Shown piece by piece: positions 12,744-23,652 of a stretch of 64,000 nt of DNA. The translations under genes were made by a program, and so were the position numbers. Source of the DNA: Onchidella celtica (lineage: Eukaryota; Mollusca; Gastropoda; Systellommatophora; Onchidiidae); contig OZ007569.1 in assembly GCA_963931925.1 (NCBI GenBank), forward strand, positions 49,472,101-49,536,100. Reading direction: 5' to 3'. A model generated the notes under the pieces. The model made no database searches, was not told the DNA's origin, and saw nothing but the letters and a program-made list of their open reading frames with translations. Positions within the stretch are counted from its first letter, which is position 1. Each line of letters begins with the position of its first letter.

Positions 12744-12879
12744 TTCCATCTCTCTTTCTCTCTGTCATACAAGCACACACACACACACACACACACACAC
12801 CCAAATATCTCTCTCTCGTTTTCTCTCTCTGTGTGTCTATCTGTATGAGCGTGTGAGCGTGCGTATCTCTTTCTCTTGC

Positions 12880-12921
<42 letters not shown>

Positions 12922-13137
12922 GCCTAGCTCGTTCTCTCTTTCTCTTGCTATCTCTGTCGCCTCTCTCTTTCTTACTCTGTTCTTTCTTTTTTCTTTATCT
13001 GTTCTCTTTCTTTCTTTCTTTTTTCTTTATCTGTTCTCTTTCTTTCTTTCTTTTTTCTTTATCTGTTCTCTTTCTTTCTTTCTATTTTCTTCCTTCCTTT
13101 CTTCCTTTCTCTCTCTCTCTCTATCTCTCTCTCTCTC

Positions 13138-13182
<45 letters not shown>

Positions 13183-13190
13183 GGGTTAGA
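12686..13190. repeat. (TC)n, (CA)n and (TTTC)n microsatellite cluster
   Basis: CT runs at 12686-12760, a CA run at 12776-12800 and a long C/T-rich block to 13190. Three copies of a unit with TTTATCTGTTCTCTTTC and repeated TTTC lie at about 12990-13085. Confidence 0.9.
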
Positions 13191-14912
13191 TTGAGAGAAC
13201 AGACTGAAAGAGTTTATAATAAGATTTGATACTTACGCACTTTAAACTGTAACATAAATCAAAGTCCGATTTTGATCCACGAACAAGTTGGGTGGTGACG
13301 TCACGACTATATAATTTGAACGAGATCCTACGAGTTGGCTAGTACGCGAGACCTCACTGAAACTAAATGTCTTGACGTTGCCACCCAAGCAAAATCGGCT
13401 TGTGCGCATCTTGGCTTCATTCACTTCATGTATTTCCACACTACTGATATGCTATGAGCACTTTTTGACGCCAATGGCCAATCCCTGACATCCTACGAAG
13501 ATAATAAAACAGGTCTGTGTTTTCATATCAATAAGAGAAGAAAAAAAAAACGCTATATTTTCACGTAAACATAACACTCATGCACTTTCTATTGTTGGAA
13601 AGTATAATTTTTAATTAGTAACAAACATCACAAAAATACAGATTGTTGCTATACACATCGCCTTTTGACTGTCTGGATAGTGAATAAATACTGCTGCATA
13701 GGTAATACATACATAGATTCACTTAATCAATCTGAGGAATCGAAAATCAATAAGCACAAAATGCAAAGTGCATACTTTTGAGAAAACTGAAATTGCTGTT
13801 GTTGTTTAAATTAAGTTTGACTGACGTGATTTTCAGTTCACATGTATGTCGTTGTTTTTTTACTATCCTTTTTTCTATAAAAACAAATTACAGATGGTCC
13901 AATTTTCACGTCCATGGCATGTGGCCCATGTGCCCAACTCCGGGTACTCCTCTGGCTCTACTTGGTTTGTTTTTTTTTTCTATTTTTTTTTTTTTTTAAT
14001 GTAACTTAAGCCCCTTCGGTGTTCAACATTTGAAGCTGAAAGTAGTTCTCAGTGCTTACTCTCTGAAGTGGCACAAATAGCTAATGGACCAAATCACTAC
14101 TTAGTGCCTTTTGAATTTCAACTCTTCTAGTTATTTCAAATATCAATTCTATAAACATTCAGAAATCATCATTCTCGGTGCATTCCATTCTCGGAAAAGC
14201 GGGCAAGGGATTCCCTCTTCAACAAATTCTTAATCAGTATTGACACCTGTTGCTTGGACATAAAATTCTGTTCAGTCACACGCTTCTTTCAATAGTAGCG
14301 TATATCCTGTTTTTCAGACCACATACATCATCAAAAACGAAAACAAAATGATCACAGCAAAAAATACGAAAATTCATCGTTGTGGAATGTAAGTTTAGTC
14401 ATCTGTCGTCAAGCAACATACTTGTATAAGAATACGAACGTTTCTTATCTTCGGCCAAACAGTAAACTGCAAAAAATCCACAGAGGTTTTCACTGGTAAA
14501 TAGAAGTCAATAATGGCGAGATGATAACTAGAATAATAACCGTGATGTTTGTGATAATGAGGATAATTATACTTGCACATGTGGAGAAGACGGACAGAGA
14601 GTCATGAAATGGACATTGTAAAAAGCCAGCGGTGTCTTCACCAACCTCAGAAAGTGATCAGATACCAAACGTATGTCTCCACGGGTACTGCGATTAGGAC
14701 GCATATCGTAACGTCCTGAAATTGATACTGTGTGTGCGCTGTTATAAACACGGATGGGGAAAGCATGTAGCAGTGAAGGATTAATAATATTCATGATCAT
14801 GATCACATACAGAGCTATACAATAGGCAAGAGGGGGCACGCCGCTGCTCTGCCTTTCTTCGGCTAACTAAATGATGGCGGCAATTCGCGTATCCATTTAG
14901 TGGTGCGCTATT

Positions 14913-15023
14913 GCAGACAAAAGGAGGGCGAGCGACTACCAATTACAGCCCACATTATAGTATACAACAAATGCGCCGCATTTTTCATACTTTTTTGTCG
15001 AAACCTTGCCCTCCTTTTGTCTG
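14913..15023. mobile_element. Small inverted-repeat (MITE-like) element
   Basis: CAGACAAAAGGAGGGCGAG at 14913-14931 is matched in inverted orientation by CTTGCCCTCCTTTTGTCTG at 15005-15023, with one mismatch, leaving a 73-bp spacer. No other copy is seen in the window, so mobility is only suggested. Confidence 0.4.
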
Positions 15024-15970
15024 GTCTCAATGCATCATAGGATGCACAGTGACCTGACCTGCTTCCAGCTCTAGTCTATCTGAAGAGCTCTCTGTATTCA
15101 CATAATAGCGGTATTATTTTTGGTTTACAATCTTGTGACCCTTCTGACATCTGTATCAAAGTGTCCTGCGCCCCTTTTCTCAGGACTGATTCACTGAGTG
15201 AATTATGGGAGAAGCTCTTTCAGCTCACCATCTCTTAAATATTGTTTTGCTCGCACTGAATAATGTCAAAGGGAATAATGTCAAAGGTTTTGATGATGCA
15301 TGTCGCACACCTTTGTTATTTTCCAACAATCACGCTTGGCCCATACACCGTCCCCTTAAAATAACAAAGTTTTATCTCCACTTTTTTGCTTAACTGAGTT
15401 ACACACGACACACTATTTCTACAGGCCTTCTCCGTTGTGTGTCAAACTATCAAGTGGATTCGATGTGTAATTATTTGTGAGTAATACGTGAAAGAAGAAG
15501 TCGTATTGCTAAAAGCTGTGAGCACATGAAACTTCAATCATCAATTTCTCAAATGTTGATTGAAGGGAGTTAGAACTGTAAGGGGACGACATCATGCCCG
15601 GTGTATTATAATAATGACCCTGCTGAAACACTGTAATGTAATTGGGAAACCCACATTCAAGCTGACTCAGTCATCCCGGCAGTAATAAAATGAGTGCCTG
15701 CACAATCACCCAGAATCTGCAGCTACAATTGACTCGAGCTCCCAGGGCAAAATTCTGATTGCTGTAGGACTGTGACATCATGGACCAAAACCATGGGTCA
15801 TAATTACCTTAAGATGATATGCCTATTGATGGCCATAATGATTAGAAGAATGAAAATATGTATCACAGATTGTGGCACTACAGTCATGCTTTGGTTATTC
15901 AAACAAAACCCATAAACAAGGTCATAATGATCACTGCCAATGTATGACCATCCTCGCTCTGATTGCTAGA

Positions 15971-16211
15971 TCCTCCAAGGCAACTCCAAGCCGATTCAAC
16001 CATACAGCCGTACGTCATCAGGATGAAATTTCCACACTTTCGCTGAAGAAAGTTCAATCCTCCAAGACAACTCCAAGCCGATTCTGCCTTACAGCCATAC
16101 GTCATCGGGATGAAATTTCCACACTGTAGACCTCTGTAGAAAGTTCCACCCTCCAAGACAACTCCAAACCGATTCAACCATTCAGCCATACATCTTCAGG
16201 ATGAAATTTCC
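15971..16211. repeat. 87-91 bp tandem repeat overlapping the gene B stop codon
   Basis: Three diverged units. TCCTCCAAG-type starts are at 15971, 16058 and 16149; GGATGAAATTTCC starts are at 16021, 16108 and 16199. The third unit contains the last codons and stop of gene B, so the end of the coding sequence with its 3' flank has been tandemly duplicated. Confidence 0.8.
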
Positions 16212-16572
16212 GCAAGAAAACCAATTGTCAAACACACCCAAATCAGCAAAAACACTACAAACGATACCGCGTCAATATGACGTCCGATCATCCTATACTT
16301 ATTCACAGAACTAGAAGGCTTGGTTTGGCCTTTTTCCACGGAAGTCGACGCCTTCTCGGGGTCTTCCAGTATCGAGGCTGACTTCTCGGAGTTCTCCATC
16401 ATCTTCACTGCCTGCATAAAAGCCGACCTCCGGGGCTGAGGCGGTGGTACTGGGCATCTTCGTCAGCTGCAGCCTGCAATGTTTTGTTGGGAGCTGTGGC
16501 TCGGTTCAGTAGACCAATCCTCTTGAAGACGCCTTGGAAGGAGGCCTTTGCTTTCTTTCGCTTAGTCTCTTT
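16196..16572 (-). CDS. gene B exon 8: cytoplasmic loop and TM4, frameshifted
   Basis: Starts KETKRKKAKASFQGVFKRIG in the frame set by exon 7 but reaches a TGA near 16405. TM4 (NKYRMIGRHIDAVSFVVFLL) and the true end FLAEISS lie in another frame. The switch must occur near DEDAQ / VPPPQPRR (about 16430-16460). The length of 377 bases fits a one-base loss. No plausible short intron removes it. Confidence 0.75.
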
Positions 16573-17364
16573 CTGCGAGGGGGGAAGAGGTGAAAGAGGG
16601 CGCGCAAGAGATTGTAATAGGAATCATCTAGCAATATGTCATATTAAAGAATTGAATAAATAAATAAATACATATGTAAATAGATAAATAAATAATGGTA
16701 GTGCGTAAAAATATAATTAAACAAACAACAAGTACGTAATTAAATAAAGGGATAAATAATTTAATTACTTAATTTTAGTTAAATAATAATAATAAGACTA
16801 TGGTATCTTTATTTTTCTTGTCAAATAAGAATTCCATTTCAGCTTATTCAGTGCAAAGTAGAATTTCTGCAGGGGCTTCACGGGGTCGAAGGTTCGGGGA
16901 TTAAAGTAATAATGGCACTGAAGTAATATTTAAAGAGACTGTTTACAAATAGTGAAATATGAAGCGTCTGGTAGCGGAAAGAGGAGTAATATTATAGTTA
17001 TATCAATTACTGAAATAAAAGTAGAGCACTTTGTAAATGTCGCGATAAACGAAGCTGGGCTGATAGTCACGGTATCGGCGGCAACATTAGGATTATAAAT
17101 AATAGTGGCTATTTAAAAATCAATAGCTGGTAACAGCCATTGAAAAGTAGTTGGAAAAGTAATAGTTGAAGCAAAAGTAGGGGCAAATGTAGCATGGAAT
17201 GAGAAGCGGTTGCAATACAAGCAGTCTGAGCAAATTTGGGTTAACTGAGCAAAGGCAAAATAATGGCCACTTCGCGCCTTTCACTTTTTTTTTTCTTCAT
17301 TCTCATGGCTTAATCAATTAACATGTCACAAATAAAACTATAACAGGAAAAGTTCCGTATCCAG

Positions 17365-17460
17365 TAGTTCTATCAGTAAATTTCAGAATAATTTTGCATA
17401 CATCTAGAATGATTTTTGTAAATAAGTATAAAAATCTTTATATTAACTATAGATTTCAGC
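17365..17460 (+). repeat. Partial R1 repeat (tail part)
   Basis: The AT-rich tail with TTTTGTAAATAAGTATAAAA resembles the ends of the R1 copies at 24.7 and 31.4 kb. The GAGTTT-rich head is missing. Confidence 0.35.
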
Positions 17461-17570
17461 CTCATTCAGAAAGGACAGGATGCTCTGCGGATCCAATACA
17501 GAAACACGTTTTTCCTTTCATGGATCCGCAGGCAAAGTACCTTCTTCGGAGGTGTCTTCGATGTACAAAC

Positions 17571-17682
17571 CTCATCACGGTGGTGCAGCCAAACGATGAG
17601 AATGGAAACCATGACTGTAGCTACGGAAATGAGCAGCAGGATCAGAAGGTATACCGTCACCAGAGGTGTAATATCTGAAGAC
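17571..17682 (-). CDS. gene B exon 7: TM3
   Basis: One base plus 37 codons, acceptor CTCTGACAG. SSDITPLVTVYLLILLL begins TM3, ending IVWLHHRDE at the same intron position and phase as gene A. Confidence 0.84.
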
Positions 17683-17857
17683 CTGTCAGAGAGAGTAGCA
17701 AGAATACATATAATATCTATCTCTGCCCGGGTGTGACTGACCTGGCCGTGAAAACCAATAAAACTGACAAATTTATTTTTTTTTTTAAAGTCTAGCGCCT
17801 TATTCAGTTATCCAAGCGACAAAAATCCTTCAAGGAGTGAAATGAGTGAAAGAATAT

Positions 17858-17990
17858 TTTCATGTGTACGAGAACACCGTTTCCGTATACATGGAAAGAC
17901 TCTTTCTTTTTTCTACTTGATGGATTTTTGACGTATCTTTTCCTGTTTCCTTTTCTGTATACATGAAAACACAGCTTTATGCCATTATGA
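17858..17990 (+). repeat. Dispersed repeat family R2, copy in gene B intron 6
   Basis: CATGTGTACGAGAACACCG, TTTCCGTATACATG, then CTACTTGATGGATTTTTGAC and TTTCTGTATACATGAAAACA. It resembles 10480-10635 and the split copy at 24.4-24.8 kb. It sits in the intron between the TM2 and TM3 exons. Confidence 0.5.
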
Positions 17991-18183
17991 TTCCATTGGA
18001 TTATTACATTTTCCTTTTGGCACATTTCTTTCTCTATCATATTATCTGAAAGCCCTCATGCTCATCACTGCCAAAAACTGTCAGTTGTCTTTAGGCATAG
18101 GTCTTATTTATGCCATATTGTAGAGCAGTGACGACGTGCCTCTCGCCACAAGCCCACTAGAGCCACACCTTTGGTTGACTCAC

Positions 18184-18374
18184 CTAGGTAACTGGTCACT
18201 GACAATGCTGACGAACACAGACAGTGCCAGGAGAACGGTGATACCGTGGCTAATCTTCTCCCCGCTGTCTACAGGAATCAGGAACACCATAATGTTGAGA
18301 AACGACATCGTCACTATTGGCAACACAATGTTGATAATAAAAAAGCCGGACAGACGCCTCAAATTAAAACGTAT
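18184..18374 (-). CDS. gene B exon 6: TM1 and TM2
   Basis: 63 codons plus two bases, acceptor with a long T tract. IRFNLRRLSGFFIINIVLP begins TM1; VDSGEKISHGITVLLALSV is TM2. Unlike gene A there is no intron between TM1 and TM2. The exon ends after TM2 at QLP(R). Confidence 0.85.
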
Positions 18375-18553
18375 CTGAAAAAAAAAAAATCAGTTGTATA
18401 CTCTAATTTTCATTCTAATCTGTTCTTCCACATTCCCTTCCCGCCTCTTGGAGTCCATCTCTTTTCATCATATTCACATCCATCGGCCTATTCGTCTTTC
18501 TTTCTCTTTCTCTTTTTCATTTGTTATTTTCTCTCTGTTCTTTCCACTTTCTC

Positions 18554-18557
<4 letters not shown>

Positions 18558-18629
<72 letters not shown>

Positions 18630-18632
18630 CGC
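18558..18632. repeat. (TC)n microsatellite
   Basis: Nearly pure CT dinucleotide run of about 75 bp in gene B intron 5. Confidence 0.9.
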
Positions 18633-18919
18633 TTCATATTTAGGTATTAACACACTAAAAAAGAAAAAAATGCAATTCAGTGTATGATTGAACTAAAAAT
18701 CAAATGAAATTTGACACCAAGGCTATAGATCTAGTCACATTCTCTCACATGAAAGTACAGGTCAATGTCAGATAGGCTACATGATGCTAAATTTGGATAT
18801 ACAAAACAGGAAACGCGAAGCTGGTGTGTTATGATAGTACAATTCCCGCTAAACTAACGAACTGGGTTCATGTAGATTCCAACAAATTTTCTTCCTGGAA
18901 TACAAGACCTGAGGCTTAC

Positions 18920-19075
18920 CTGCACAAGGGGTAGGGTAGATGCTGGCTCAACGATGGAGGTCACACTTGTGCTTTCAATCTCCCATTCACCGCTGGCCAC
19001 GTAGTATGTGAATCCAACCTGACTGTTTGGAGTGATGAAGGACCACTCGCTTTGGAACCAACCCATACTGTACAT
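18920..19075 (-). CDS. gene B exon 5: loops B and C (acceptor uncertain)
   Basis: In the homologous frame it reads MGWFQSEWSFITPNSQVGF to STLPLVQ before the donor GTAAGC. An in-frame start needs the weak acceptor TTGGAG (exon from 19075). The better TGTACAG acceptor gives 19067 but breaks the frame by two bases. Gene A has FMPF here; a lost pair of T residues would restore FMGW and the loop B Trp. Confidence 0.6.
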
Positions 19076-19285
19076 CTCCAATAGATTATTACTGTAAGTT
19101 ATTGATGGCAATGGATTGTCTCCATGTTTATCTTTTCTTTTTTTTTTTTTGCCTCGTTTCCTTTGCTTTTAGAAAAATCACGAGATGGTTGAATTATACG
19201 AGTTTAATGGTGGAAATGGACTGATTGTGGTCGTAGTATTTAATAAGCAGCAAGGAAACCAATATGCCAATCCCAAAGGTACATT

Positions 19286-19735
19286 GGGGACAAGGTGGTC
19301 TAGAGGCAAGGTGCTCGCCTCTCATGCCGAGGGTCCCGGGTTCAAAACCCGGCCGGTGCAGGCATGTTGGTGGGGTTTTCTCATATTTTCGTGTCTCTGA
19401 TCCTATTGGGGGGTAGGATCGAGTACTTAGTCTTCCAGGATAAGGACGAAAAAATTCGGAGGGCCCGTGTGCACGTTGCAGTTGGAAATCGAAAAGAGCA
19501 GGCCCGACAGGCCGCTGCCCGGGCAAAATTAAATAAAATGCATCCCTCGCATTCCCTCCCCTCCCCTCTCATCTCCCCCCCCCCCCCGCCAATAAATCCA
19601 CCGACCGGGGCTGCACTGTGGCGACCACGTGCCTGCTCCAGTTGTAAGTGGGCTGCAATGGCACAAAGGCAAATTTCCCAAATGGGAATAAAGAAAGTAT
19701 ATAAATAAATAAAAAATATAAATAAATAAATATAA
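19286..19735 (+). mobile_element. tRNA-derived SINE, full length, with target duplications
   Basis: The head contains a pol III A box TGGTCTAGAGG (19296-19306) and a B box GGTTCAAAACC (19339-19349) in tRNA-like spacing. A unique body and C-rich tract follow, and it ends in an A-rich AAATAAATAAATA tail. GTACATT flanks it at 19279-19285 and 19736-19742, a 7-bp target-site duplication. A diverged second copy lies at 31990-32320. It is inserted in gene B intron 4. Confidence 0.85.
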
Positions 19736-20700
19736 GTACATTCTTCAGTGCAGAATAATATTAATACATATATCTAGACATAATCATGCATGATCAGGTT
19801 TACCAAACAACATCATTATTAGCATCGTAATATTTAGATGCGAATAAAATCCAACAGTCCATTCAATATGCCAAAAGCCATGAAAAATTTCTGATTTGTT
19901 GGTTACCACAAAAATATGCTTCCATGTGATAAATGGGACTTTAACATCAAATTTTAATAAAGTTTTCATTTTTTTATTATTACTATTTAAGTGGAAAAAT
20001 TAAAATTCATTTCTGTTGCATCGTGGGAATGATTTTGGCGTGAAAGTGATTTTAGAAATTAGAAAAAATAAAATTAAAACGGTAAAATAATTTCAGCCTC
20101 GTGTCACCGATCGTTTCAAACGTAAAACGGCACTGTCACACCGAGGTTAACTTTAAGTCAATTATTAAACATTGAATAAGCTCAACATGACAGTAAACGT
20201 ATCATCAAGAAAATGCCCACATATCAGGGGTCCCGTACGAAATTTTAAGTTTACTCGAAGTCTTTCACACTGTTTACAAGTGACATTAACTGGAGCGACA
20301 ATGTTATCACGACAATCCTGATTATATTATAACAATAAAATCCTCTTTAGGAGTGTGGTATATCAGGGACCCTAAGTCGTACAGGGTGTATGACAATAAA
20401 ATCCTACGATAAAATCCTTTTCAAAAGTATGGTGCCTGTGAGACCCCATGACGTACGGCTAGGAATAGTGAAAACGCATTACGTTGGTGAGCATGCACGT
20501 GCATATTTTAAAACTTTAAAAGTGTGGGGAGATGGGCAATGGTGTCATCGTGGAATACGTGGAATGTCAGAAAAAAAAAGTCCCATAAATTAGATAATAA
20601 CAAACATTTTTAATCGCTTCTGGGTACATTTTTTTATCGTTCTGGGTCCTTTAGACCCACGACGTAGAGCGAAGGCTTAAAAAATAATACAGACCATTTC

Positions 20701-20846
20701 AAATCAAATGTGATTGTCATTGTCAATATCGATTGTCATTATTAATATCGATTGACATTATTAATATCGATTGTCATTATCGGTATCGATTGTTGTTATC
20801 AATATCGATTGTCGTTATCAATATCGATTGTCATTATCAATATCAG
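20701..20846. repeat. 19-bp minisatellite
   Basis: About seven copies of ATTGTCATTATCAATATCG with scattered substitutions, in gene B intron 4. Confidence 0.85.
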
Positions 20847-20968
20847 CGAGCACGAGTTGCAAAACTTTCGTCGTGAACTCCCAGACAACCACAACCCCTA
20901 GAAACATGCCGTTTTCAAGTGAATTCCTTTAGAATACTGTAGTTTGTGATGGACGAGTGAAATTATGG

Positions 20969-22223
20969 GGGTACGGAAGACTGAGCCGGTTTTTCACCTG
21001 TTATGCAACACATTGCGCAATAAGCCGCCGACCCCTGTTGGAAAACTGAGCCGGTTTTTTGTTGTAGATATCGACTATGTTGTTTTCGACCTTTAGATCG
21101 ATTAGACTGATGTATCAACCCTAAAGTCACTGGACTGTATAAACATGATAGATCTTTGGATAGACTCAGTATGCTAACACACAACAGGAACAGTCACAAA
21201 CTGACTGTGCGCGCGCGCCTAACACAACTCAATAGGCTAGCCATGCTTTCCGCCTGTTGAGGCACCTTCCCAGAGACTACAATTAAAGCCTGTCAGTTTC
21301 ATGTCGGTCAAGCATGGTGCCGAAAACTTCAACAAATTGAACTATCTTCTGAGTACAAGTCTACCAGTGAAACTGCAATGTGGCTAAAATCCATTTTTGG
21401 CTTACCGGCTCTTGAGCCTAGTGAAGTACAAGATTGCTTTGCTTTTGTCATCATGGTCCAGTGCCCAGACCAGGATGATGACAAACTCACAATGTTTTCA
21501 GACTATGCTTTTGACAACTACATTTCTTCAACTGCCAGATACCCGCCCAGCTTGTGGGCTTGTCTTGAAAGTTCCGTCAGAACGACCAATGCATGCGAAA
21601 GTTTCCATAAACATTTTGCAACCCACTTTACATCGCCGCATCCAAACATATTTCCGTTCATCGAAAAACTCGCAGAAGAACAGCTACGAACTGACATAAA
21701 GGTCAGATCATCCTATCAGTACCACAATGTTCCTGTGAGACGCTTGCGTGAGCGTGAGAGAATTAGGGAGACCCTCATTACTGAGTACAATGAGCAAAGG
21801 CTGTCCCAGGCAGAGTTTGTGCACAAAATGGCTCTCAAGATGCTACCCGTCAAGTTCTGAGGCCCCTTTTAATATTTTTTAACAATTTATACCATGATTT
21901 TAACAGCTCTCAATATAACATTTATCCTGCTCAAAATCCGACTTCCACCCCCCCCCCTCCACCGTGGTGAGCAGGAGGCAACACGTATCAAGACCGTTTC
22001 AATCAGCTGTTATAATTACATGCATTTAATTCTTACAAAATTCACCAGAAAAAAAAGCAAAGAAACAGTCTCGATAAGTGGCGAACGGAAGAGGTTGACT
22101 AGTCGTTAGAAAAATTAAGTATCGATATGCCAAAAACCGGCTCAGTCTTCCAACAGCTTTTACGAGCTACCTTTGAAGTTTTGAACAATAGGATTAAAAA
22201 TCCGGCTCAGTTTTCCCGTACCC
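20969..22223 (+). mobile_element. Decayed MULE (Mutator-like) DNA transposon
   Basis: Inverted ends begin GGGTACGG and share ACTGAGCCGG followed by T-runs (left from 20969, right to 22223). AAATTATG flanks it on both sides (20960-20967 and 22224-22231), an 8-bp duplication that becomes 9 bp with one mismatch, fitting the 8-9 bp typical of MULEs. Each end has a second, inner copy of the motif 68-69 bp further in (21037-21060 and 22131-22154). The interior encodes a MULE transposase C-terminal part. Confidence 0.8.
21276..21860 (+). pseudogene. MULE transposase, C-terminal fragment
   Basis: Open from about 21276 to the stop at 21858-21860; an internal ATG at 21378 opens the clean 160-residue part. 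Recognisable pieces: KACQFHVGQAWCRKLQQ (the CxxH block with following QAW.RK), WLKSIFGLPALEPSEVQDCF, TTNACESFHKHF and HPNIFPFIEKLAEEQ, which are characteristic of Mutator-like transposases with the N..E.FH motif. The N-terminal catalytic part with the first Asp residues is not present in frame, so it cannot be active. Family assignment is from memory of these motifs. Confidence 0.7.
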
Positions 22224-22936
22224 AAATTATGAGTACCGTACACATTCGTATCATGTTCGCTGAGGACAATAAAATATTCAAAACTGAGCCGTACCTTTTT
22301 CCAAACTGCATTTCATAGCCTGACAGTTCTAGTTTTTCCTTTCTGTATGTTGTAAAAACTAGCCGACCGGAGATAGCAAGATAAATCATGCAAATTCTTT
22401 TTCACCAAGCACAACCGTACATCAATATTATCTAGGTCACATTAAAAATGGCCTTTGGATTCCACGTAAAGACTAATATAACATATTGTTACACCACGGG
22501 TTCACGTAGAAATACACAGAAGTTGATTTTCCACCAGTAATATACCGTAAAAAAGGAGGTGTAGAAAGAAATTTCTGATAAAACTTTTCGATTCTACTCG
22601 ACGGGAATGCGTTGCTTTTATCGAGGCTCAAAACAATGGTAAATGAATGATACAAAAGACTGAACTTTGTCCAAAAACGGATGTGTTCACGAAATTTATC
22701 GTCAAGTTTTGAGGTAGTACCCAAAGTTTCATACTTTTTGGTCACTTAGTCACCAAATTTTAGCTGCTTGCATGTTCACCCTCTAGCTCCATTATAGTAG
22801 TAAGATGTTTCAGCCTCCGGTGTAAATGAATTCAAAGATATTGAAAGATTCTCTTGCAAGAGTTGGCTACTTCTATCCGAACTTCAGCCGTTCCTATTTT
22901 TTTAACAGAGAGTGCAAAACACATGTGTGGTCTCAC

Positions 22937-23054
22937 CAAAAGGTCACAGGTCTGTCGGTCAAAAGGATACTTCTCCAGGTTGAGTTTACACGAAGCAGGA
23001 AACAAGCCACCAGGATACCACGTGGCGTTACCGTCAGCTCTTACGATGAAGGGG
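22937..23054 (-). CDS. gene B exon 4: cys-loop
   Basis: One base plus 39 codons, acceptor TTCCTCTTTCCCATAG. SPFIVRADGNATWYPGGLF is followed by the cys-loop and CDLL before the donor GTGAGA. This intron lies at the same place as gene A intron 3. Confidence 0.82.
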
Positions 23055-23164
23055 CTATGGGAAAGAGGAATCATATACAGAGGATCAGGAACTTGAACAG
23101 AACTTCAAAGAGTTTTACTGGTGGCCTGTAGGGTGAGTGTTGTATCCGTTCCATGATCGCTACT

Positions 23165-23240
23165 GTGGTTTTGTGAGTTTGAATTTGAGATTGGTTTTGA
23201 CGGCAAGTAGGCAGGATAATGGCCACTATGCGACTTGCAC
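23165..23240 (+). repeat. Partial R1 repeat (head part)
   Basis: TGTGAGTTTGAATTTGAGA, GTTTTGACGGCAAGTAGGC and TGGCCACTATGCGAC follow the order of the R1 head, then the sequence passes into the GGT array. Confidence 0.4.
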
Positions 23241-23244
23241 ACAC

Positions 23245-23652
23245 TTGATGGTAGTGGTGGTGATGGTGATAGTGATTTTGGTAGTGGTGGTGGTGGTAAT
23301 GATGATGGTAGTGGTGGTGGTCGGGGTGATGGTGGTGGTAGAGGTGGTGGTGATGGTGGTAGTAGTTTTGGTGATTGTGGTGGTGATGGTGGTGGTGGTA
23401 GTGGTGATGATGGTGGTACTAATGGTAGTAGTAGTGATGGTAGTGGTGGTGGTGGTACTAATGGTTAGTAGTGATTGGTGGTGATACCAATGGTAGTAGT
23501 GGTGATGGTGGTACTAATGGTAGTAGTGATTGCTGGTGATGCTAATGGTGGTGGTACTAATGATAGTAGTAGTGATAGAGATGAGGTGGTGGTGGTACTA
23601 ATGGTGGTAGTAGTAGTGGTGCTGGTGGTGGTGTTGGTGGTGCTGGTGGTAC
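23245..23652. repeat. (GGT)n / (GAT)n / (AGT)n compound array
   Basis: About 400 bp of G-rich trinucleotide repeats on the plus strand, CAC/ACC-rich on the gene B sense strand. It fills most of gene B intron 3 and touches the exon 3 donor. Confidence 0.9.

Larger units (their letters stand above)
12513..15970. other. Region between the tail-to-tail receptor genes
   Basis: No coding sequence recognised. It holds the (TC)n cluster at 12686-13190, a small inverted repeat at 14913-15023 and AT-rich unique sequence. A 3' UTR for gene B would extend into its right part, but I see no clear minus-strand AATAAA signal close to the gene B stop. Confidence 0.5.

Noticed and set aside
19286-19360. A tRNA gene
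   Set aside because: A and B boxes are present, but the acceptor and anticodon stems do not fold well and the unit continues into a SINE body with target duplications and a second copy elsewhere.
20701-20846. CRISPR-like array
   Set aside because: Units are contiguous without spacers, in an animal genome; it is a minisatellite.
21397-21699. Alternative frame across the MULE transposase
   Set aside because: It is a shadow of the frame that carries the transposase motifs.
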